Source of the DNA: Populus alba
Lineage: Eukaryota > Streptophyta > Magnoliopsida > Malpighiales > Salicaceae
Length of the DNA: 64,000 nt
Assembly (NCBI RefSeq): GCF_005239225.2
Contig: NC_133302.1
Location: 2,542,001 to 2,606,000 of the forward strand
Reading direction: 5' to 3'
Part shown: piece by piece, positions 26,740 to 37,401 of the stretch
Position numbering within the stretch: position 1 is the first letter of the stretch
Layout: each line of letters starts with the position of its first letter
The notes under the pieces: generated by a model
Databases searched by the model: none
Seen by the model: only the letters and a program-made list of their open reading frames with translations
Told to the model about the DNA's origin: nothing
Translations under genes and position numbers: made by a program

Positions 26740-26852
26740 TTTTCCAAGGAGGCGAAGGGATCTTTCAACAATAAGAGAAATGGGCACAATAACAGAGCAA
26801 ACCGCTGCCACAACGCATGTGGGAGTGTACTCTAATATAAGGACGGAGTAAT
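26740..26852 (+). repeat. Coding-like repeat, copy 1
   Basis: A stretch that keeps an open frame (RRRRDLSTIREMGT..., then QTAATTHVGVYSN) and recurs at 56467-56575 with mostly third-position or conservative changes. No known family is recognised. It may be an exon fragment carried by a repeat. Confidence 0.35.
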
Positions 26853-27297
26853 GAATTTTTCTTGAGCTATTAAATAAATATATAATTTTATTTAAGATTA
26901 ATTATTAATTCATATATATAAAATTTTGAACTAATAATAAAGTTTTAATTCAAATATACTACCCAAAATATTAAAAAATAAATTTAAAAATACATAAAAT
27001 TGAAGTGAAAGTAAAAATAAATTTATTATTGAAGTTACATCTTTTAATATTTTGTGAAATATAATTTATCTATAATTGAATCTTAATCGATATTGTAACA
27101 ACCTCTCAATCGAGATAAAATAACAATCTCATGTCAACTGAAAAACAAAGTAATTAAATTTTTTCTCTCTCTCAATTCCTCCTTCCTTCTCTTAATTCTT
27201 CCTTAAATTAGTGTTTTATAAGTTGGACTTTGTAAGTTTACAATGTTATTCTTTTACTTTTCTTATTTTTTTTAAAATGTTTTTCCCTTACTTTTAT

Positions 27298-27680
27298 CTA
27301 GGGGTGAGCAAAAAAATCGAGAAACCGAGAAAACCGAACCGTGAAAAAAAACCAATTAAAATTTTAAAAAAACCAATCGGTTCGATATCGGTTTTATACG
27401 TCTGAAACCGAACCAAACTGAAAAAACCCGAGTCAAACCGGGAAAAAACCGAGCCAAAACCAAAATAAACCAAGTTAAATCGAGTCAAAACCGAAAAAAT
27501 CGAGCCAAACCGAAAAAAACCGAGCCAAACTGGTTTGAACTAGTTTTTTTCCTTAAAAAACCAAACCAAACCGAACCAAAACCGGCCGGTTCGAACCGGT
27601 TTCGGTTTTTTTTCAAAAAAAAATTCGATTTAGTTACTTTTTTTGATAAAAACCGAACCGAACCGAAAATGATGACCCCT
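27298..27680 (+). mobile_element. hAT-like MITE (383 bp)
   Basis: The ends resemble inverted repeats: left 'ctaggggtgagc', right '...gatgacccct', with an interior of 'accgaacc' repeats. Flanks read acttttat (27290-27297) and actttcat (27681-27688), an 8-base target duplication with one mismatch, which is the length expected for hAT elements. The match between ends is short and offset by two bases, so the class is probable rather than certain. Open frames on both strands inside it are by-products of the simple interior. Confidence 0.55.
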
Positions 27681-28265
27681 ACTTTCATTTCTTTCTCTCT
27701 TGCCTTTTCTTTTCTTTCTTTTCTTATTCTGCTTCTGTCCAGTCGGCAACATATAAAATGAAGGAAAAGCTTATTTGTTTTATTTTTTAATAGCAAATAA
27801 TCATTTTACCCTTAATGAGTCAATTTGTTTTTATTTGACAATTTTTTTTTTGTTAGCACTACCAAGCTTCGTTCATCATAAAATTTTAACCATATTTTAT
27901 TCAAAATATTTTAAGATCTCTCGTAAAATTTCAGTTCAATCTAATTGTCGAATTGAAAATTATGTCCAATAACATAAAACTGGTCAAATTGTGATTTTTC
28001 ATCAAATTTCTGAATTTCTTAAATTATTATGAAATTTTAACCCAAGTTAAAATATTATATTTAGAAGGCTCCACGTAAATTTTTTTTTTATTTTGATAAC
28101 TCAATCAAGAATTATAATTTTTTTTTACATAAAACTAGCTATAAAATATTGATAAAGTTTTGACCTGGGCTATAACTTACCCAAGCCTTTAACATACCTC
28201 TCCACTTGCTCTAAGGTCGTCCCTCCTTCTACCATAATGTTGGTATGTTAATGTGTTGTTGCTGC

Positions 28266-28430
28266 TAGAGGTGATCATTTTTTGTTCGGTTTGGTTTTTA
28301 CCTTTAGAAAACAACCAAACTGTTTTAAAAAAAGGGATCCAAACTAAACCGGAACCGGTCCAAACCTATGAGGTCCAAAACCGGAAAAACCTACGGTTAT
28401 TTTTCTGGCTCCTTTTCAGGCATGCCAAGC
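28266..28430 (+). mobile_element. Related MITE, partial
   Basis: Begins 'agaggtgatcattttttg' and continues with 'ttcggtttggtttttacc' and 'ccggaaccggtcc', the theme of the 27298-27680 element in the opposite orientation. The far end is not clear. It lies at the end of the short R3 copy (27820-28260). Confidence 0.4.
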
Positions 28431-30759
28431 GGAAGGGGTAATAAAAAAAGAAAATGAACTAGTGATGATTTCAATTATCTAATACTTACACAAAACCTTC
28501 TCTTTTAATATTGCTTAAACCCTCTGCTTTTTAATTCTCATTTTAAATTATTAATGCCAACAAAAAATATTCATCTTTATTTTAGAAAAAAAATATTATT
28601 AGCTTCGGTGCAAGTATTAGCAGTATGACTATAGACTATAGTTATTAAATTCAGATTGGCTCAATAAATCAATCTACTATAAATTAAAAGTAACATTTCA
28701 TTAATAAGTAAAGAAATATCAAACATACTCTTACTTTTAGAGTAAAGTTCATTTATGCTTAACGAAGACTTAGCAAGTCAGTCAATTAATATAAAAAATA
28801 TACTCAAATCAAACCTAGGAAAATATATTTATTTTCTTATTATTTTTGGATTATTTGCTTGATTATACTAGTTGTTCTCAATTTATTTTAATAGATTTAT
28901 TTAGGTATTATATAAATAGTTGATATTTTATTTTTTAAAAATAATTGAATTTTTTTTACAATTTAAAATTATAATTTTATAAATTAAAAAGACTCTAATT
29001 CTTTAAGCTTTCTCGCAAATAATTCCCAATTAAATCAGTCAATGACAGTTTTTCTAATAAAATACAGAGAAAGAAGAAGGAATTTGGAGTGGTAATTTCG
29101 TGGTGGTCGCAACAACTGGGTCCACACGTATTGGTAATTTATTAGCAATGCAATAATTATAATTATAAAAGATAAAAAAGGAAACACGTACAGGGAAAAA
29201 AAAACAAGGAAATTTCTCAAGCTCGTATTGGCAATTATTGAGCTGGAATTTACCTATTGGTAATTTCAAGGTAGGTGCAGATTGGCAAAATTATTGAGGT
29301 CGCTACAGATAATTAAAAAAAAGATTTTGCTTCAACACACCTTTCTATCAATGGCCATATGTCTTGAGACTCATATGTATCAGGCTAGCTGGAGAGTAAA
29401 GCAAGGAATTGATTGTCAATTTCTTTTTGAAAACAAAAATTAGTTTTTTTATTTTTATTTTTATTTTAATATCAGTATATTTAAAATCATCAAAAAAACA
29501 CTTAAGAACATCAACCTGATATTTCAAACACAGTTTATACTAGAAAATAAACCATTATTCAATATTGATGATCAAAAATAAATATTGATGATGATTAATA
29601 ATAAATTTTGTATAATTCACACAGAATTTTATTATTCTCCCTATTTTAATCCCATAACAAGGTTCCAAGAAAAGACTCAACAAACCTTATTTGTTGTTAT
29701 TTTGAATTCACTAAAAAATGTTCATCATCTTTCTTGGAGATTATTAGCAATGCAATAATCATAATTATAAAAGGTAAAAGGTAACAGTACGTAGAGGAAG
29801 AAAAGCAAGGAAATTTCTCAAGCGTGTAGTGCTGGTAAATATTGAGCTGGAATTTGGTGGCAACAACTGCTAGGTCCACACGTTAAAAAAAGCAAGGAAA
29901 GAGAGAGGACCCCCTTGTCCTCTCTCTCTTTCTCACTCATACTGATTGAAAATCATTTGGAATGGAATGTTTGCTTTTTTTCATGGAAAGAAGGGAAAGG
30001 GCACAAGAAAGATGGGCGTTGTTTCCTTTTGCTTTTGCTTTTGCTTTGGCTTTTGCTTTTTATTTTTATTTTTATTTTTATTTCTCTCTCTCCTTTAACA
30101 TTTACTTTTAACACATTGAAGATGGTCACTCTAAAATTTGATTTAAGGACTTGCTTTCTTGAATTATACGAAAATTAATCCATGAATACTATTTTTTTTA
30201 TATTAAACGGAGAAAACATAGCCACATTTGTTTCAAATCCTAGCCGGAGAAAAAATAGCTACATTAAAGGAGAAAAAATAGCTAAACACATTTAAATACA
30301 TAATAGAATTAATTCTAAATTTAAATGATAACAATAAAAATTGATAATAGATGATCAATATTTCTCAAATATTTATCAAAAAGATATCTAAAAATTGCTA
30401 TTTACAACCAGAGTCTAAACTATAATTGTTTTAGAATTTAGGGACAAAATCTTAATTTCTCAAAGGCAAGGACCAAACTGTAATTCTTCCATCATCAACA
30501 CCAAAACATATTTTCCATAATTTCAATATGATTCTTTGAAATTTACTCATTATCTTTCAAATATTCACATTTCTTAAGGTATTTACTCATTACAACAAAG
30601 AGAGAATTAAGGAAGAAAATGACTAACAATGTCCTTACCTCTATCTTTCTGTATATAACAAATGGGCTACCTAATTAACGGGCCAACATATAAAACAATA
30701 ATGGATTATATAACTAACAAATGGGCTTGATTGAACGAAGAAATAACAATATTTATTAC
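28431..30759. other. Spacer tract A, last part
   Basis: No gene. R1 pieces lie at 29135-29290 and 29735-29885, R2 at 29925-30085 (with a 'gctttt' and 'attttt' low-complexity run at 30030-30080) and R5 at 30095-30250. A stretch at 28730-29060 is repeated with changes at 34850-35160. The open frame at 29915-30178 is a translation of the low-complexity run. Confidence 0.5.
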
Positions 30760-31020
30760 GTATCATCTTCTCAGGTTCTCCAGTTGAATCTCACATGACA
30801 TATCTTCTTGAAATGCTACTGTTTATGGCTCCAATATATGCGATGGAGCACGGAGATACATGGAACACTGGATGTTTAGATGAAAAAGCTGGGTGGAAGA
30901 GCTAATCCATAAGCAACTGCATCAATTCTCTTCAAAATTTTAAAAGGCCCAATATATGGTAGGAGGGATTCTCAAAAATACATAATCACCATCAACAAAT
31001 TTCAATTCCAGTCGTATATT
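30760..31020 (-). pseudogene. Ty3/gypsy integrase C-terminus relic
   Basis: On the minus strand this reads a broken version of the C-terminal part of a Ty3/gypsy integrase: 'GPFKILKRIDAVAYGLALP' (compare [19 protein letters not shown] in the intact element at 40.1 kb), then after breaks 'PSHILEP' and 'FQEDMSCE'. There is no detectable upstream pol and no LTR. It is an old fragment, clearly not derived from the young element at 39.7 kb. Confidence 0.7.
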
Positions 31021-31689
31021 AGTATTGACAACGTTGACCATTTAAGGCTTCATATGGAGTAGTATGAATATTAGCTTGGTAATTATTATTATTGTCTGAA
31101 TATTGTTTTTATAAAATATATTTTACTGAACTTTTTTTTAATCATTTAATTTATTTTAAATTTGTTTTTTCAATGCATTTTTTTTCTATGGGTTGATTTT
31201 TTAAAATTTGATTTTTACATAATTGTCACGGTGTGGTTAGGCCACAAAACTCGAGTTGATCAAATACGCTGTTGTTTTATATATATTTTTTTTAAAAAAG
31301 ATGCGATACTAAAAGATTTTTTAAAGCATCTTGTTTATTTTGAATTGAACTTCATGATATGTTTTTTTGATTTTTTTTTTTATTGTTATTTTAGGATTAA
31401 AATAAATAAAAAAATAAAATTGATGGAAAAAATTTAAATCATAGATGAATATATAAAAACATAACGATTAAATACTTTTTTTTTTTTTTTTTATGTATTG
31501 GTAGTTTTTATCATTTGTCTTCAGCTATAACACTAAAAGGTGAAGAACCAACTCAAATAATATCTTCCCGGAAAACCAATTTATTTCTAACTAAGATCAA
31601 GGTTTTCATCTTTTTGTTAAGAATATCGAGAAGTGATTAAAAAGAATGAAAAAGTATAAATTCCATCATGAATAAGTTGTCAGAAAGAA
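31021..31689. other. AT-rich spacer downstream of TNL-4
   Basis: Nothing coding is supported. The open frame at 31162-31437 is Phe/Lys-rich translation of AT-rich DNA. A T run lies at 31477-31492. From about 31560 the sequence resembles the region next to the relic exon by TNL-1 ('aaaccaatttatttctaactaagatcaa', also at 8260). Confidence 0.5.
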
Positions 31690-31795
31690 ATCTGAAAAGC
31701 CCAATACTTATCTAGAGTAATTAACTTCAAGCATCTCTCTGTAAATGATCAATGATCTATCTTTTAAGGCTCTTGCATCCAGTGCTGACCTATTG
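31690..31795 (-). pseudogene. Relic LRR-leader exon beside TNL-4
   Basis: Carries 'cttcaagcatctctctgtaaa' and 'ggctcttgcatccagtgctga', matching the 3' part on this strand of the relic at 8394-8571 and exon 3 of TNL-1. It is shorter than its counterparts. It lies about 715 bases beyond the TNL-4 last exon, as with TNL-1 and TNL-5. Confidence 0.65.
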
Positions 31796-32503
31796 CGTTC
31801 CATGAAAAACCAACAAAAATTCATGTTATTACAAATTAACTCACTTTCACTTTTAATTAAGAAACTTACTTTATAATTAAAATGGTTAATTTCACGTCGT
31901 TTTCATTTTTGTTTTAAAATACCATATTTGAAGTAAAATATAAAAAAGATTGTTCAATTTTTGTTTTTAAATGTAAAAAAAAAAAAAATCAGTTTTCAAT
32001 AGATTTTTCAAATAAACTAAAGTGATTTTACGAAATTATGTTAGTGACTGTTGGTTTTTTTTTTTTTATATATATAACAAAAAAGTTCAAAACATATAAG
32101 TCTTCAATTTTTGTTTTTTCAAAATTTAAAATTTTTTACCATGAAATCAAAGAATAAACAATAAAATCAAATAGACTCTAAATATTCCTTGCTAATTTTA
32201 GCTCTTCCTACAATTCTTTTGGCTTAAAAGACTCATAAGTTTCTAGCAATAAAATAATGATTTAATTAAGTGAGATTGGATAGATCTAATTATTAAAGAT
32301 AACATTTAATTTTTTAAATTTAATAATAATAAAATACTATCATAAAATAAAAAATAAACAATAAAATCAAACATACTCTAAATATAATAAATAAATATTA
32401 GTAATTAAAGATGATATTTATTTTTCAAAATTAAATAATTAAAGATATTTTTTATTGTTTTAAATAAAATAAAATAATAATAATAATAACAACTAAAATG
32501 AAA

Positions 32504-33629
32504 TATTTATTCTTACCAAAAAGCAGTAAATCGAGATTATGTTTTTGCAGCTTCGAAAATAAATAGTTATTACTTCATTGCTCAGGTGTAAACGCTCTTA
32601 TTAAATCACGAGAGAAATATAGGAACAGATGATGTACCTCAACCAATTTGGCATCTCATCAGGAATGTCGAAAATACAATACCGGTAACCATCGGCGCAC
32701 AATGCTTGTATAAATATATATTGATTTCAAGTAATGCTAAGATTTTAAAAATTAATCAATGTGCGTGTTTATTTTTGTGCAAGAGAGACAGAAATAGTAC
32801 CTCAATAAGGCTTTTCTGGAAATTATTAGATGAATCCCTGGGGAAATCAACGTAAATAGACCAGAAAATATTACTGGGACCTTCAATGTCCTGAATCTCT
32901 TCTAATAAAGGACAATCATTTAGATCTATAAGTAGTTCTTCTTTTGACTTGTTTGGTATTCTTACTCTTTTCAACGATTTGCAATAAAGTGCATTCAAAC
33001 AGTATAAATTTGAGGGAAGACGTGAGATTGATACAAGATTTTCGCATCCAACAACACTCAAGGTCCCTAGCTTGGGAAGGAAGCCGATCCCAGAAGGCAG
33101 GCTAGAGAATTTATTTCGTGATAGATCCAATTCTTTTAGAGAGGACAAACCTCTAAAATCAACATAATTAAATGTGCGATTAGATAAACCATCATCAGGA
33201 AGTTCAAGACTTTTCACTAATCTCCAATCCATGAAAGCTTTTGGCATCAAACGTTTTCAATATAAAACACTTGCTGAAATCAAATAAGAAATTGGTGGAT
33301 GCCAAAATATAGATGACGATGAGTTCTGATAGAAACTGTTTCCATGCAATAATATCTTTCTGACATGCTTTAATTGTCCAATTGAAGAGAGAACTTCCTT
33401 ATTTTCAATTCCATCCACAAGCACCTTAGTTAAGGATTTCATATAACCTATGCAATCTGGCAACTTCTCAAGTCCTGAACACCCTGAAATATTCAAAGTT
33501 TCAAGAGACTTCATATCACAAATGCTCCGCGAAAGGATCTTTAGCGTCCAACATCCCTTCAGATTCAAGTAACCGAGGCTCGCTCGTCAAATAGCCAACA
33601 GATTGATACACCTCAACTAAACTCGAGGC
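32504..33629 (-). pseudogene. TNL-4 relic: LRR and C-terminal exons
   Basis: Exon 4 (33629-32801) keeps the LRR block: 'LNLKGCWTLKILSRSI', 'LETLNISGCSGLEKLPDC', 'LKELDLSRNKFSSLPSGI'. One in-frame TGA (33256-33254) stands where relatives have Trp in the 'NWKRW' motif, and the 5' part is disturbed near 33590. The exon 4 donor (GAG|GTACTA at 32800) and the exon 5 acceptor (32705) survive. Exon 5 (from 32704) keeps its first 20 or so codons (DEMPNW) and its last part, but has lost several hundred bases between. No TIR, NBS or exon 3 is present: at 33630 the sequence turns abruptly into other material, then a PIP5K fragment. Confidence 0.85.
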
Positions 33630-33716
33630 TCGTCAAAAATTGTAACTTGAAAATATAAATTACATAATGGATAAGTTGTGCAAATGAGTTTTTGTCTTTC
33701 CAAGTCAAGGTTTGTC

Positions 33717-34431
33717 AAGGCTTTGGTAAGGTACGCCAATGGGGATGTTTATAAAGGTTCGTGGAAGTTTAATTTGCAATATGAGGAAGGGAATTTTCCT
33801 CGGATTTGAATTTGGGAGTTGGATGGGGAGGCTGGTGATAGTGGAGAGGATTTTAAAGGGATGGCATTGGATCCAGTAGTTGAGGCTGGGGGAGGGAGGA
33901 AGAGGTCACCAATGGATGGGAATTTTTCTCGGATTTGTATTTGGGAGTTGGATGGGGAGGCTGGTGATATTACTTGTGATATTGTTGATAATGTGGAGGC
34001 TTCTATGTTTTATAGAGATGGTAATGATGATAATGGAGGTAGATGTGAGGGTAATGTGCAGTAGCAGCTGCAGCCAGGTAGAAGTCCTTGTAGTTCTGTT
34101 GATGGTGAGGTTAATAAGAAACAAGGACAAACGATTTCGAAAGGGCACAAGAATTATGATTTAATGCTTAATCTTCAACGGGGTATCAGGTACTCTTTTA
34201 CATGTCAATATGGGGTTTTTTGGTGGGATTTTATAGAGTTTGGATTAATAATTTGTCTTCTGTTTTTTTTTTTAGGCATTCTGTGGGGAAGCATGATGCA
34301 ATAATGAGGGAACTAAGACACAATGATTTTGATCCTAAAGAAAAGTTCTAAACAAAGTTTCCACTAGAAGGATCAAAGTCTACGCTTTCACATCAATCTG
34401 TGGATTTCAAATGGAAGGATTGTTTTCATGA
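33717..34431 (+). pseudogene. PIP5K: Partial second copy of the PIP5K gene
   Basis: Homologous to 2785-3630 of the kinase pseudogene. It contains part of the MORN region (YANGDVY), the linker ([20 protein letters not shown]), the exon 1 donor (ATCAG|GTACTC), intron 1, and exon 2 ([13 protein letters not shown]), ending in the next intron. It has deletions, an internal duplication of about 50 bases (33791-33841 repeated at 33919-33969), TAG at 34063-34065 and a TAA in exon 2. Two sites are less damaged than in the full-length copy: it keeps a Gln codon (CAA) where the other has TAG at 2865, and it keeps the two bases lost near 3546. It is therefore a sister copy, not a derivative of the present 2.3-kb sequence. 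Confidence 0.88.
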
Positions 34432-35162
34432 ATTTTTATTTTTTTTTGCGGATTTTTTGGAACTTATAATGTTTTATTATTTCATTTTAATTTTTAATTT
34501 TCTTGTTACTATCATCTAATTTATTATTATTATTATTATGTATATCAGAAAAATAAATATTTTTTTATAATTTACATTACACACATTTCTTCTAATAAAT
34601 TCAAAGAATATACTATTCACCTATTGACCCAGTGAATCGACTCGGAACCCAATAACTATATAGTAGAAGTAATATTTCATTAATAAATAAAGAAATATCA
34701 AACAAATTCTTAGAATAAATTACATTTATCCTTAGCGAAGACTTTTAGAATAAAATATTATCATTTTAATTTGTATTTCTATTCTATACAGTAGAAGTAA
34801 TATTTTATAGATAAGTGAAGAAATATCAAACAGACTTTTAGAATAAAGTTCGTTTATACTGAATAAAGACTTGACAAGTCAGTCAATCAAGATAAAAAAA
34901 TACTCAAATCAGATCTAGGAAATATATTTTATTTTCTTGTTATTTTTGGATTATTTGCTTGATTTTACTAGTTATTCTCAATTTATTTTAATAGATTTAT
35001 TTATCTATTATATAAATAGTTGATGTTTTATTTTTTAAAATAATTTTTAAAATAATTGATTTTTTTTTTTTAATTTAGAATTATAATTTTATAAATTAAA
35101 AAACTCTAATTCTTTTTAGCTTTCTCGCAAATAATTTCCAATTAAATCAGTCAATGACAGTT
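34432..35162. other. AT-rich spacer
   Basis: No gene. The sequence from 34650 to 35160 contains two imperfect copies of 'agtagaagtaatatttcat...aaagaaatatcaaaca' and is related to 28680-29060 in spacer tract A. Confidence 0.5.
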
Positions 35163-35222
35163 TTTCCCTTCCATAGTTATTTGAGGTTACTGAACCGCAT
35201 ATCAATAATAGTTAGATTGTCG
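35163..35222 (-). pseudogene. Short relic of TNL exon 3
   Basis: About 60 bases ('cttccatagttatttgaggtt...ttagattgtcga') match the 3' end of the LRR-leader exon, as in TNL-2 at 46285-46345. Nothing else of a TNL is joined to it. It marks another deleted unit. Confidence 0.65.
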
Positions 35223-35403
35223 ACATCAACTCATGCTCACTGTCTCAAAAATAGTGTCTTAATTGCATTACAAGTCTGGGTCTTCGATAAGAAAATCTAG
35301 GAATCAAAATCTTTGACTCATTCCCACTAAAAAGAGTCCTTAGAACACAATACTAGCAATTCCTTCTAGTTCAAAAAAACTTTAGTTCTATATAACCCTG
35401 CTG

Positions 35404-35993
35404 CAGTTACCTTGCCCAGTACCCTTTGTCTTGGACAAAATGATTCAATTATTATAGAGGTTGAACTTCACGTCGTAGTTCATCGCCTTCTCCCGGCAAA
35501 ATCCTTGCGGCCGGTGGTTTGATGCATTCCCAGATGACAAATATGTAATGCAGAAATCAAGGGAGCTGCCGGAAAAACCTTACAGCACTACCCTTGAACT
35601 AGCTAGCATCTTGAAAAGGAAAAGATGAAGGCTTGGGAAATAATTATGTTTTAGGATGGTTAGTTTTCAAACATTTGTTCTCCGTCACTATAGTCTATTC
35701 AATGAGAAGGAGTGACCGATCCAACAATTAGTCCACAGAAAATTTATTAATTCTGTATTCTAATATTGAGGTTCGGATGCACGATCGATCGGAATATTTT
35801 TCGGGAGTGGAACGACCGACAACATTACTTATATTCCTCCCCAATCCCCCACGAACAAGAATAAAACTCTTAATTCACAACCTAGACCGTTTTTAATTAA
35901 ATGCTTATGGGAACGAGAGTTATGAACAACCTGCTGACATGATCAAGCCTTTGATAGGTTGATGACATAGACAGGTACTGGGCAAGGTGACAG
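35404..35993. mobile_element. Segment bounded by 20-bp inverted repeats
   Basis: 35404-35423 (CAGTTACCTTGCCCAGTACC) and 35974-35993 are inverted copies matching at 18 of 20 bases, enclosing 590 bp in all. Inside lies a coding-like fragment (35479-35628). The arrangement suggests a small DNA transposon that picked up gene sequence, but no target duplication is evident, so the class is open. A chance inverted repeat in the 3' region of a gene is the alternative. Confidence 0.4.
35479..35628 (+). pseudogene. Unidentified coding-like fragment
   Basis: Forty-nine codons ending in TGA, with protein-like composition unlike the surrounding AT-rich noise: 'NPCGRWFDAFPDDKY', 'QKSRELPEKPYSTTLELASI' and a basic end KRKR. 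An in-frame TAG stands directly upstream. It looks like the last exon of a gene but the family is not recognised. Its position inside the inverted-repeat-bounded segment hints at capture. Confidence 0.4.
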
Positions 35994-36028
35994 TTCTAAC
36001 AAGTGCAGGATCTAGATCATAAAGATTG

Positions 36029-36436
36029 CTAAGAACTATTTACAACGGAACTCTTGTCGACTAATAATTTGGAAATCGCCACGCATAATAAGAAAATGAA
36101 AGGTAAAAGACACATCTTAATTGGATTATCTTTTTTCTGACGAGTATACGTATACTCCACAGTCGAATAAACACATTGCCAGACAGCACCAGCCAATCCA
36201 AAATACTCAACAATAGTGCCAACAGGCTTTCTAGTTGCATGGAGAAGAAAAGGTGGCAATAGGCCCTCCCGTTTAGTTCTTTCCTTTCGAGCCATGTGAA
36301 TGAGTTCAACGGCAGCAAGAAGCAAAGCTACAAATGCCAACACCATGCCAATTAATGCATAACCCATCTGGTCGAAAACCGCAGATGCAATCTCTAAGAT
36401 TAAGTTTGTCATCAGCAAAATCCAACCTGATATTTC
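36029..36436 (-). pseudogene. Orphan exon of multi-pass membrane protein
   Basis: An open frame of 135 codons plus a stop, entered at a good acceptor (TTGTATAG|GAAATA, exon from 36436), beginning EISGWILLMTNLILE. It shows two or three hydrophobic segments (MGYALIGMVLAFVALLLAAVE; FGLAGAVWQCVYS; MCLLPFIFLLCVAISKLL) split by a basic loop (HMARKERTKREG). It resembles plant membrane proteins of unknown function; this is family-level recollection, not a database match. No upstream exon is visible: 105 bases further up the solo LTR begins, and none is seen beyond it. It is either a terminal exon cut off by rearrangement or a 3' remnant. Confidence 0.55.
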
Positions 36437-37401
36437 CTATACAAGAAAGATAATTGATAATACACAACAATACAATTATGACTGGCTGAGACTCATAATA
36501 TATGATATTTTCATGTCTTTTCGTAAAATTCTTTCATGTTTGTCATAACCCAATTTTTGACCATTTTATCTTTATTATTATTTTATTTATTGAAAAGGAT
36601 AAAAAAATTGATGAAAAAAATAATGATGATGAAAAAAAAAACAAGTAAAATGAAATAAATGAAGAATGAATCAAAGTTTGGGTTAAGGGCAATATGAATG
36701 GAAGTTTTGGGGTTTAATTAAACTTTGGAATTAATCTAATTAAGCTTGGAATTAATTTATTTAATCCAATTAAGGGTTTAACTGGAGAATTGATAAATTT
36801 TTAGACTTAATTGGACTTTGGATTTAATGAAATTAATGAAATTAGGGACTTAATTGAAGAAATAGCAAAGTTTGGATTTAATTGGGGCACGATTGCAACA
36901 GATTAAAATCCAAGGACCAATGTGTAAATAGCGCTGAGATGCAGGGGTTCAATTGCAATTTACCCAAGGACTGGACTGCAAACTTTCAAAACATCAAGGA
37001 CCAAAACGCAAAAATCATCAACACTGTTCATCTTCTTCACCCGAAAAAATAATGACAACGGCTGCCTTTACTCCTGCATTAAAACAGAGGCACAATCGAC
37101 CAATGGCATGCCAAGGGGGGATAAAAACCAGAGAAGAAGGAACGTTAGGGGGAGAGAGACAGGAAGCGCAGAACGGAGGAACAAAAAAGATAAAAAAGAG
37201 AGACGGGAAAAAAGAACCAGAGAGGAAGAGAAAAGGGCAGAACCCAGGGGACAAAAAGAAAGGAGAGGGCCACCAGGCCTTCCCCGAAGATCTCCCCTCT
37301 ATCTACCTAAGACTGGTGTGAGGGGAAGAGTTTATAACCAAAAGACGAAAAACCAGGGGAAGAGCAGTCACAAAGAGTGATCAAGCCCTCGTTGCTCTCA
37401 G

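Noticed and set aside
27211..27796. Open frames across the 'accgaacc' MITE
   Set aside because: They are created by the simple repeated interior on both strands; composition is dominated by a few residues.
31162..31437. 91-codon Phe/Lys-rich open frame
   Set aside because: Composition reflects AT-rich DNA with homopolymer runs; no domain and no conserved copy.
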